From: Deltaproteobacteria bacterium
Lineage (GTDB): Bacteria; Desulfobacterota; Desulfarculia; Adiutricales; Adiutricaceae
DNA length: 6,971 nt
Direction: 5' to 3'
Assembly (NCBI GenBank): GCA_031288745.1
Contig: JAITQT010000148.1
Coordinates: 1 to 6,971, forward strand
Shown: positions 1-5,347 of the stretch, one piece after another
Layout of the letters: each line of letters opens with the position of its first letter
How positions within the stretch are numbered: the first letter of the stretch is position 1
Notes under the pieces: model-generated
The model's database searches: none
Told to the model about the DNA's origin: nothing
What the model saw: the letters and a program-made list of their open reading frames with translations, nothing else
Made by a program: the position numbers and the translations under genes

Positions 1-253
1 TTACGGCTGGTAGCGACTTTCAATTTGTAATTGAGTTTTAGCATACCCTTAAGAGCTTAACAATAGTTCTTTTGAGGTTTTTACTTAGCTCGGTGCTCCA
101 CCATATATTTTAACTTGGATTAATGTTAAAATTACTAAGCTCCTATAGGGGGCTACCTTGTTGCGGTACGTGTCTTCCCTTTCAATAGCCTTGGCACCGC
201 AACGTTCTCTCTTGTGAACGGGCCTTTAAACGTTCACATTGGTGAACGGACAC
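1..253 (-). repeat. Left arm of long inverted repeat (second small-element family, unoccupied copy)
   Basis: This stretch matches the reverse complement of 4946-5320, apart from copy D, at about nine in ten positions by eye, with only a few single-base indels. Its inner end (about 241-253, GGTGAACGGACAC) is the inverted form of the inner end of the right arm (4946-4958). The outer end runs off the window: judged from the right arm, about 30-35 bases are missing. It lacks the 112-bp MITE present in the right arm and has a single AATGTT at 122-127 where that MITE is inserted in the partner. I see no convincing coding region in it. It is either a duplicated non-autonomous element or the edge of a larger composite structure. 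Confidence 0.85.
203..248. repeat. Two phased dyads (GTTCAC/GTGAAC) at the end of the left arm
   Basis: Two 18-bp palindromic units lie side by side: CGTTCTC-TCTT-GTGAACG at 203-220 and CGTTCAC-ATTG-GTGAACG at 231-248. The second is a perfect 7-bp inverted repeat with a 4-base centre. Their centres are 28 bp apart, the same as in the right arm. They lie directly inside the element terminus, a usual place for transposase-binding subterminal repeats. An operator or RNA hairpin role is also possible. Confidence 0.6.
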
Positions 254-308
254 ACATGTACGAAAAACCCTAAATAGTTAGGCGAGAGAAACTATATAAA
301 CTAATATT

Positions 309-418
309 GATCGAAGCGCAAAAACCTCTTAAAAGCAAAATAGTCTAAAAAATTAACAAGTAATAAGTCTATGTTGCAAATTTAAGGATTGATAAAGGGG
401 ACTTTTTGCGCTGCGATT
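309..418 (-). mobile_element. MITE copy A (110 bp, inverted orientation)
   Basis: This 110-bp element starts GATCGAAGCGCAAAAACC and ends with a slightly decayed TTTTTGCGCTGCGATT. It is flanked on both sides by AATATT (303-308 and 419-424), a perfect 6-bp target-site duplication. Its internal sequence is the reverse complement of copies B, C and D, so it lies in the opposite orientation. No reading frame of useful length is present, so it must be moved by a transposase encoded elsewhere. Several internal differences and the two changes in its right end make it an older copy than B or C. Confidence 0.85.
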
Positions 419-630
419 AATATTGATAGTAAGTTAAAAATCCCCCTCGAAAAAAAATCTCTGGATATGGAGGCGGGGCCGTTTTTTTCTGCCGACTCCC
501 AAAAAATTCTTATTAATTTAAATTCGCAATAAGGAGGCTCGCCAACTATTTTTTTGGGAATATTCAATTTTTCGAGTGTTATAGCGACATAAATTCATAT
601 ATTGACAGACTTTTTGACAGATCCTAGGCA
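419..630. other. Non-coding gap between MITE A and the transposase scrap
   Basis: AT-rich sequence with no convincing gene. A minus-strand open frame at 382-567 takes its last residues from the MITE A end and matches nothing I recognise, so I treat it as chance. Just right of MITE A, the stretch from about 425 to 447 (GATAG..., then AAAAATCCCCC) faintly resembles a decayed left end of the same MITE, but no second end is visible. The natural stop of the transposase scrap is at 631. Confidence 0.4.
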
Positions 631-852
631 TTATAATCTCATAGATCTCCTGCAGTTTAGGGCGAGAGCTTTGAGTTTTACCTTATGTGTGACCGATTTA
701 AGCTCTCTAACTCTCGATTTTTTTAACCCTAGTTTGGCCAATTCGCTGTCGGTGGTTTCAATCCCGCTCCGTTTTCGGTATTTGTCTTTGAACTCTTTTG
801 TTGGCTGAAGGTAGATTGGGTAGTAATAAGGGTCCTGAAAAATCCTACCCAT
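631..852 (-). pseudogene. C-terminal fragment of a DDE transposase (IS1182-like)
   Basis: The 73-residue open frame carries YRKRSGIETTDSEL at residues 25-38, then SRVREL (about 46-51) and KALALNCRRSM (61-71). This is the pattern of the last catalytic-Glu block and C-terminal helix of IS1182-type DDE transposases, where Y-R-x-R-x-G-I-E...SEL is followed by LRVRG and a LKALAxNxKR tail. Full-length relatives are several hundred residues, so only the tail is left. A stop codon lies three codons before its first ATG, and upstream DNA (853-1060) is AT-rich with no continuation of the domain. The two earlier catalytic Asp residues are absent, so it cannot be active. The family assignment is by pattern memory; the transposase nature is firmer than the exact family. 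Confidence 0.65.
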
Positions 853-1073
853 CCATGGTTAATTCTCTTATATAATTTTTAACACTTAAGATGATCGAAA
901 GAATATATCTTAGAAAATTAATTATCTGAATTTAATTTCTAATATTCCATCTGATTAGCACCAGCAATATTAATATAATATTATATAAAAATGGCTGATG
1001 TTTAGGTCAAGATATATGCCATATGAAAAAAAATTATGGTAAATGGCAGGACTTAAATGTAAAAACAAATTGA
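853..1073. other. AT-rich gap with no recognisable gene
   Basis: Mostly A and T with short palindromic runs such as AATATTAATATAATATT around 967-983. I find no open frame worth calling, no RNA gene and no clear promoter. It separates the transposase scrap from the decayed coding stretch that follows and may be relic DNA of either. Confidence 0.4.
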
Positions 1074-1211
1074 GCTTCCTTGGGGGTTGAAGGGTTTTTG
1101 GGCTACGATCAACTATCACCACAGCGCATAGAAAGTATTGTTAAAATTTTTAAGCGTAGCAGGCCCCCTGGAAAGGTTTGTGAACTGGTAAGCATTCACG
1201 AGCTACTCTAA
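1074..1211 (+). pseudogene. Decayed coding remnant, unrecognised
   Basis: This 45-codon open stretch lies between an in-frame TGA (1071-1073) and TAA (1209-1211). It has protein-like composition, with LSPQRIESIVKIFKRSRPPG followed by KVCELVSIHELL. After the TAA, the other two frames give further protein-like pieces in series (KKGDEVVQSP, then PLTEIAH before TAA at about 1258). That is what a gene broken by successive single-base indels looks like. I do not recognise the family. Its first part overlaps a degraded copy of a MITE end (1093-1110). It has no good start codon or ribosome-binding site, and it could still be chance. Confidence 0.3.
1093..1110. repeat. Degraded solo end of the 110-bp MITE
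   Basis: GGTTTTTGGGCTACGATC matches the right-end consensus GGTTTTTGCGCTTCGATC at 16 of 18 positions. The bases just before it (TTGAAG) also resemble the subterminal TTTAAGA of the MITE. No left end is visible about 90 bp upstream, so the rest of the copy is gone or never existed. It adds to the evidence that this family has been active here for a long time. Confidence 0.45.
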
Positions 1212-1321
1212 AAAAGGGGATGAAGTAGTGCAAAGCCCTTAACCGAAATTGCTCACTAAAATATCACTTCCTATTTAAAATTTATTTTCGCCCGAACTTG
1301 GCAAATTAAAAATTTATTTTT

Positions 1322-1431
1322 GAGCGAAGCGCAAAAAGTCCCATTTATCAGTCTTTAAATTTGTAACATAGTCTTATCACTAGTTAATTTTTTAGACTAT
1401 TGTGCTTTTAAGAGGTTTTTGCGCTTCGATC
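1322..1431 (+). mobile_element. MITE copy B (110 bp)
   Basis: This copy is 110 bp with ends GAGCGAAGCGCAAAAA (one change from GATC at position 3) and TTTTTGCGCTTCGATC. It is identical to copy C at 108 of 110 positions, so the two are recent relatives. Flanks are ATTTTT (1316-1321) and ATTCTT (1432-1437), a 6-bp duplication with one mismatch. An AT-rich 12-mer (AAAATTTATTTT) occurs twice just upstream, at 1277-1288 and 1309-1320. It carries no coding capacity and lies on the far side of the small plus-strand frame from the restriction gene. Confidence 0.9.
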
Positions 1432-1501
1432 ATTCTTGTTTCCCGAAAAAAATTTACCAACCACATAAGCCTAAATTTTATGTTGCATTTGGTATCTTAT
1501 C

Positions 1502-1639
1502 ATGAGAAATATGATAATGTTCGAGGAACTTAAAACGAGGTCTTGTGAACAGTTACAGCCAGTCGTTATGTTCCTGCCAGAGCCGCTTGAAGCGTGCGGT
1601 GTGATTGACTGCGTATTTCTTCTTGGAGATAGATTATAA
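1502..1639 (+). CDS. Possible small ORF, 45 residues, unknown
   Basis: An open frame from ATG at 1502 (or the in-frame ATGs at 1511 and 1517) to TAA at 1637-1639 encodes a peptide containing EQLQPVVMFLPEPLEACG and ending FLLGDRL. It converges on the restriction gene and overlaps its stop region by six bases (1634-1639). The composition is protein-like, but I do not recognise it, there is no strong ribosome-binding site, and the same DNA is open on the minus strand. The frame is open upstream to 1475. The bases GTGAACAGTTAC at 1545-1556 resemble the outer end of the second small element, so this may be relic element DNA rather than a gene. Confidence 0.2.
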   Translation: MRNMIMFEELKTRSCEQLQPVVMFLPEPLEACGVIDCVFLLGDRL

Positions 1640-3310
1640 TTCCCAACCATCGGATAGAACTTTAAGCAGCTCTTCTTGGCGCTGTTCAACAAAAGAAGGT
1701 GTCCATGAATTTGTTTTTAGAACTTGTGTAGTTAAAATATATGATGATACATGACTTTTACCACTAAAATATGCTATCTTCTTTTGTTCGAAATCATAAT
1801 TTTGCGCTTTTGAGTTTCGTTTCTGTGTAAGTGGTACAAGGTTTGCTAAGCGATGAACCCAGTATTCCCTTTCGTCTAGATCGGGCCACTGTGTTTCCCA
1901 TTCGCTCCCACTAGAGACGGTTTGAGGGAGAACATGCTCAATAGTTAGAAGGGGTGGGTTATAGCTCGCTGCCCCATCAGACATGAAGGAATCCAAACGT
2001 AGAATTATATAATTACGGCGGCGAGGGGTTAACTCATAGATTTTGCTATTAAGGACTTGTTGCATCTCAACAATTTCAGCTGGTTCTAACTCAACATTGC
2101 CGGGGGGCTCCTCCATTGAATGGGGCAATTGTAGAGAAGCGATAATTTTAGCGTAGCGTTTTACACGTTCGTTAACATTTTTAGCGCAAATATGAAGATA
2201 AGCCGCGAGACGTTCTAGTTTGGTAAAGAACCATAAAACATATTCGGGTTGGTTTTTTTTCTGTGAGATAAAAAGGATTGCTGGTGGTAGCCAGTCGGAG
2301 TTATCTATGCGATTTAGCCATTTTAGTAGACGATTCACGTCCTCAGCGTTTGTCGTGGATCTATATTGCTGAGTTGTTAAGATACGGTATGATTCAGCGT
2401 AAGGTTCTAAGATTTTGTCAATAAAATCTTTCGGATGATCATGAAAATTTTTCAGAACATCTTGCTTGAACTCCTCAAGTAGGGAGCGTTTGGCCTTTTC
2501 CCGAGAGAAAATCATTCGAATATGAGAAAACAGATCGTTGAAACCATTCCTACTAGTTTGAACCTCGAGTTCCTCCCACTTTAGAGTGAACTCGGTCCGC
2601 TCCTTACAATCAATTCGTCCAATGATATCTGCTTTAATAATATCTGTAGGGAGTAAATCAAGGCCCCGGTCGTTCAAAATAGAGAAAACCCTGAAAGCAG
2701 ATTGTTGATTTGGCGTTGACACGGTAACAAGAAAACAGCGCTGAACCAAAAAAGAGCCAAAGTCAAATAACTTGTCGGGGTCATTGTTAAAGTTATCTTT
2801 AAGCTTACCCAACAACTCCCGACTGTTCAACTGAATATTAATCTGAGACTCATTGTCGAAATTGGCTGGGTCTTCTTTAAGTAGGGAGTCAAAATTAAGT
2901 TTCTGAATATAGTTTAAAAAGAAATTACGATCTCTTTCGCGAAGAGAAATTATTGGTCTAGACTGTATACCTTGGGACTTACGCTTTGGTACAAGAATAT
3001 AACTCTCTAAATCTCTTCTCATATCGCCTGAAAGATTAGACGCTATTGCTGCTAAGAGAATCGTTAGGGTGGTTAATCTTTGTTGACCATCAATGACCTC
3101 TGATTTAGGATTTCCTTCTTCTTTTATTAGGACGATACTTCCGAGAAAATAACTGTCATCTTTTTGTTGGTTGTAAAAGTCTATCAAGTCGTCAAATAAA
3201 GCAGACGTCTCTTCTACAGTCCATGCGTACGGTCGCTGATACGGAGGTATTTCATAACAATAATCAGAGCTAAATACTTTTGACAGAGAGTTTTCAGTAG
3301 CTTTTATCAT
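1634..3310 (-). CDS. DUF262/DUF1524 GmrSD-like restriction endonuclease (single chain)
   Basis: The 558-residue protein has the two signatures of the GmrSD family. The N-terminal DUF262 (ParB/sulfiredoxin-like nucleotide-using) domain shows IPPYQRPYAW at 21-30, FLGSIVL at 55-61 and VIDGQQRLTTL at 72-82. The C-terminal DUF1524 domain is an HNH-like nuclease, with IEHVLPQT at 457-464 (His459 the expected catalytic His) and HRLANLVPLTQKRNSKAQNY at 486-505. Characterised relatives (GmrSD, BrxU) cut DNA with modified cytosines and protect against phage; whether this one does is inference. Length suits a fused single-chain member, with no stop or frameshift. The ATG at 3308-3310 is chosen because GAGG precedes it and the family motif begins about 20 residues later. 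No methyltransferase gene is nearby, which fits a modification-dependent (type IV) enzyme. It is the only intact gene here and lies between MITE copies B and C. Confidence 0.9.
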   Translation of the reverse strand: MIKATENSLSKVFSSDYCYEIPPYQRPYAWTVEETSALFDDLIDFYNQQKDDSYFLGSIVLIKEEGNPKSEVIDGQQRLTTLTILLAAIASNLSGDMRRDLESYILVPKRKSQGIQSRPIISLRERDRNFFLNYIQKLNFDSLLKEDPANFDNESQINIQLNSRELLGKLKDNFNNDPDKLFDFGSFLVQRCFLVTVSTPNQQSAFRVFSILNDRGLDLLPTDIIKADIIGRIDCKERTEFTLKWEELEVQTSRNGFNDLFSHIRMIFSREKAKRSLLEEFKQDVLKNFHDHPKDFIDKILEPYAESYRILTTQQYRSTTNAEDVNRLLKWLNRIDNSDWLPPAILFISQKKNQPEYVLWFFTKLERLAAYLHICAKNVNERVKRYAKIIASLQLPHSMEEPPGNVELEPAEIVEMQQVLNSKIYELTPRRRNYIILRLDSFMSDGAASYNPPLLTIEHVLPQTVSSGSEWETQWPDLDEREYWVHRLANLVPLTQKRNSKAQNYDFEQKKIAYFSGKSHVSSYILTTQVLKTNSWTPSFVEQRQEELLKVLSDGWEL

Positions 3311-3314
3311 ATAT

Positions 3315-3318
3315 CCTC
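3315..3318 (-). promoter_or_regulatory. Ribosome-binding site of the DUF262/DUF1524 gene
   Basis: On the minus strand GAGG is followed by four bases (ATAT) and then ATG. The spacing is a little short but within a workable range, and it supports 3310 as the start. Confidence 0.55.
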
Positions 3319-3342
3319 AATTTACTTCTAGAATTCTTCATG

Positions 3343-3401
3343 GGCTAGGGCTCACCCTGACCAATGAAACCAGGGTTATGAGAGCTGAGGGTTTGCTAGC
3401 C
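3343..3401. other. Imperfect hairpin in the leader of the restriction gene
   Basis: The outer arms GGCTAG (3343-3348) and CTAGCC (3396-3401) and the inner arms ACCCTG (3354-3359) and CAGGGT (3371-3376, 11-base loop) can pair, with an asymmetric bulge on the right side. It lies 30-90 bases upstream of the start codon, so it would fall in the 5' leader if transcription starts further upstream. A role in regulation, or as an attenuator, is only a possibility. There is no run of T to make it a standard terminator. Confidence 0.3.
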
Positions 3402-3686
3402 GGAGGTAGTTGTAATTGATTCTAGTATCGTTTGTAATTCAGTACCGGCAGTTGTGGCCATTGGTTCTAGATTTTAAGCTAGTTAGAGTTTAAAAGTTAG
3501 TTTAGACGGGGCTATTAACTACTTGAAATAACTGTTTTTACCGTGAAATGCGCCTATACCTCATACATACCTCTATCGTCACCTTAATTGAAAGAAGCAT
3601 CCAAAAAATATGATTAAGGAAGTAAGGAAGTTACAGCTTTGACTTTTTGAGGGCTTTGATCCATCTAGGAGCGTTACGTTTGACCA

Positions 3687-4547
3687 TTATTTCCTCATAG
3701 TCAAAACTTTTTCGTTGTAAGGTTCCTTGTTTTCAAGCATCTTAAAGATGATTCGAATCATCTTGTGCGCTATAGCAATAATACTAAGTTCGCTACCCCT
3801 TGTTACGGCTAAGTCATTGTATTTTTGCTCGAACATGCAATCTTTGGTTTTACTGGCGGCATGGGCGGCTTCGATTAAAATACCTTTTAGCCACATATTG
3901 CCTTTACGGGTCTGTCCAAAGTATTTTTTGCCGGCCAACTCATATTGACCAGGACATAGACCAGCCCATGAGGCTAATTTTTTTAGCGAACCAAACTTAG
4001 ACATATCAGTCCCGATTTCTACCAAGAGCAAGGCCGCGGCCATGAGATCTATGCCAGGTAACGTTAGTAGCAGTTCGATGGCCCACTGGTAGTCTTTAAG
4101 GCCGGCCAATAAATGATCGTCCAATTCTTGGATATGAACGTTAACCTCACGTATATGGGTTAGGGTCGTCTTAAGCGATAAACGGTGAGAATCGGTTAAG
4201 TCATTTTCCAGAGAATAGAGCAGTTCTTCATTGGAAGCTTCTAAACTATGATCTCCAGCGGCTTGTAGGGCTTGCTGTGGGGTTCCGCCATTAATGAGAC
4301 ATTCAGCCATCTTCATAACAGCAGCCTCAGGCATGTCACTTACTAAAGCTTCAAGCCGAACCCCTGCGTTGGTAAATATCTTGGCTATCTGGTTTTTATC
4401 ACTTCTAACCAAGCCAGCTAGATGTTGCCTTTGGTGTGACACTATCTTAAGTTTGTCAAGGTCGGCTGGCTGAAGAAAATTGTCGCTTATAGTATTTATA
4501 GTCATTTGACCTAACCAAAAAATGGGGGGTTTTTGCGCCTCTATCAA
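3687..4547 (-). pseudogene. IS110-family transposase, N-terminal catalytic domain missing
   Basis: The 286-residue frame matches the second half of IS110-family transposases: a coiled linker (about 30-155), then the Transposase_20 (IS116/IS110/IS902) domain with LTLPGIDLMAAALLLVEIG (161-179), LASWAGLCPG (191-200) and GQTRKGNMWL (211-220). Full-length members are usually 330-400 residues and begin with a RuvC-like DEDD domain that binds the catalytic metals; here that whole domain is absent. Homology begins at about residue 11 (WLGQ). The first ten codons, including the TTG start at 4545-4547, come from a stray MITE end. No ribosome-binding site precedes the start. The serine expected before AGK in the Tnp domain is Leu204 (TTG). 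The guide-RNA-bearing left end should be lost too. It is a dead relic, though its frame is still open. Confidence 0.85.
4528..4545 (-). repeat. Solo MITE end fused to the IS110 gene
   Basis: On the minus strand GATAGAGGCGCAAAAACC matches the MITE terminus GATCGAAGCGCAAAAACC at 16 of 18 positions. It is followed by a C-rich run like the left-end type (GTCCCC). AATATT lies directly outside it (4546-4551), the same 6-mer that flanks MITE A. Only this end remains; IS110 coding sequence starts about ten bases further in. Confidence 0.6.
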
Positions 4548-4650
4548 TATTAATTATATCATAATATTTTTCAGGAGGTAGATTTTTTTTCAAGACCTTA
4601 TTTAAAATGCTCTATCGGGTTAGGACCTATCAAGAGGTTTTTTTTAGATT

Positions 4651-4662
4651 CGTTACGTAACG
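4651..4662. other. 12-bp perfect palindrome CGTTACGTAACG
   Basis: A perfect 12-bp palindrome lies in the otherwise featureless gap 4552-4748 upstream of the IS110 fragment, followed by a third half-site (GGTAAC at 4662-4667). It has the size and symmetry of a dimeric regulator site or a DNA-methylase target, but no gene starts close to it. I see nothing else in this gap. Confidence 0.25.
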
Positions 4663-4748
4663 GTAACTATTTAGGGGAGAAAATTGGCCTCGTACCTTAG
4701 AGACTCAATATTTTTCAAACTAAGCGAGCGCGCCATAAGCTCTTTCAT

Positions 4749-4858
4749 GATCGAAGCGCAAAAAGTCCCCTTTATCAGTCTTTAAATTTGTAACATAGTC
4801 TTATCACTAGTTAATTTTTTAGACTATTGTGCTTTTAAGAGGTTTTTGCGCTTCGATC
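4749..4858 (+). mobile_element. MITE copy C (110 bp), best-preserved copy
   Basis: The terminal inverted repeats are perfect 16-mers (GATCGAAGCGCAAAAA and TTTTTGCGCTTCGATC). The flanks are TTTCAT on both sides (4743-4748 and 4859-4864), a clean 6-bp target duplication. It is in the same orientation as B, nearly identical to it, and non-coding. With intact ends and duplication it is the reference copy for the family in this window. Confidence 0.92.
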
Positions 4859-4950
4859 TTTCATAAGCTTAGCCTAAAAACTTAAGAACGAGCGAAGAAT
4901 CAGGAATTCAGAATTTAAAAAGTCGCAATTTTGCTCAGATTAATTGTGTC

Positions 4951-4996
4951 CGTTCACCAATGTGAACGTTTAAGGGCCCGTTCACAAAAGAGAACG
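4951..4996. repeat. Two phased dyads at the end of the right arm
   Basis: CGTTCAC-CAAT-GTGAACG (4951-4968, perfect) and CGTTCAC-AAAA-GAGAACG (4979-4996) repeat the arrangement of 203-248 in inverted orientation. Half-site starts are spaced 11, 17 and 11 bp in both arms. Confidence 0.6.
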
Positions 4997-5076
4997 CTCG
5001 GTGCCAAGCCTATTGAAAGGGACGACACCTCCCGCAGCAATGTAGCCCCCTATAGGAGCTTAGTAATTTTAACATT

Positions 5077-5188
5077 GATCGAAGCGCAAAAAGTTACCTT
5101 ATATGAGTCCTTAAATTTGTAACAGAGCCTTATTACTAGTTAATTTTTTTTGACTATTTTGATTTTAAGAGGTTTTTGCGCTTCGATC
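5077..5188 (+). mobile_element. MITE copy D (112 bp), nested in the right arm
   Basis: Ends are perfect 16-bp inverted repeats, and AACATT flanks both sides (5071-5076, 5189-5194). The left arm of the inverted repeat has only one AATGTT (122-127, the same 6-mer on the other strand) and nothing inserted, so element length and duplication length are read from a natural filled/empty pair. Its interior differs from B and C at many positions (for example GTTACC instead of GTCCCC after the left end), so it belongs to a diverged subfamily. Confidence 0.92.
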
Positions 5189-5347
5189 AACATTAATCAA
5201 AGTTAAAATATATGGTTGGAGCAGAGAGCTAAGTAGAAACGTTAAAAGAACTAATGTTAAGAACTTAAGGGTAGGCTAAAACTTAATTACAACTCGAAAG
5301 TCGCTAACAGCCGCAACGTGGGGAAAAAAGACTTGGTGAACGGTTAC

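Larger units (their letters stand above)
3311..3686. other. Intergenic region between IS110 fragment and restriction gene
   Basis: About 375 bp without a recognisable gene. It must hold the promoter of the restriction gene (transcribed leftward), but I see no convincing -35/-10 pair on the minus strand. It contains an imperfect hairpin at 3343-3401. The right-hand part (about 3600-3686) should hold whatever remains of the non-coding end of the IS110 element beyond its stop codon, though its boundary cannot be fixed by eye. Confidence 0.4.
4946..5347 (+). mobile_element. Second small non-autonomous element (about 284 bp) carrying MITE D
   Basis: The segment begins GTGTCCGTTCACC (4946-4958) and ends GGTGAACGGTTAC (about 5335-5347); these are inverted copies matching at 11 of 13 positions. 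It is flanked by AATT on both sides (4942-4945 and 5348-5351), perhaps a 4-bp duplication, though short enough to be chance. After removing MITE D and one copy of its 6-bp duplication (118 bp) it is about 284 bp long. It matches 1-253 in inverted orientation. I find no coding frame in it, so it needs a transposase from elsewhere. The GTAA-type outer end recalls IS66-family ends, but the 8-bp duplication typical of that family is not seen. Confidence 0.65.

Noticed and set aside
602..808. Plus-strand open frame of 68 residues
   Set aside because: It lies opposite the DDE transposase fragment, which has recognisable motifs; this frame has none.
1471..1692. Minus-strand open frame of 73 residues
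   Set aside because: It overlaps the end of the restriction gene in another frame and the plus-strand small frame, with no recognisable domain.
3360..3400. A tRNA-Met-like string on the minus strand (CTCATAACCCTGG, resembling an anticodon arm)
   Set aside because: No T-loop consensus, no matching acceptor stem and no D-arm can be folded around it. The similarity is short and probably chance.
3727..4000. Two plus-strand open frames (3727-3948 and 3800-4000)
   Set aside because: Both are antisense shadows of the IS110 transposase domain.
1322..4858. A classical composite transposon bounded by MITEs B and C
   Set aside because: The outer flanking 6-mers differ (ATTTTT against TTTCAT), and each copy has its own local duplication, so they inserted separately.
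4931..5122. Plus-strand open frame of 63 residues
   Set aside because: It runs through the dyads of the right arm and into MITE D. Its sequence is explained by repeats, and the left arm does not preserve the frame.
309..5188. CRISPR array suggested by repeated sequence blocks
   Set aside because: The repeats are 110 bp, irregularly spaced, in both orientations and flanked by target duplications. There are no short regular repeats with spacers.
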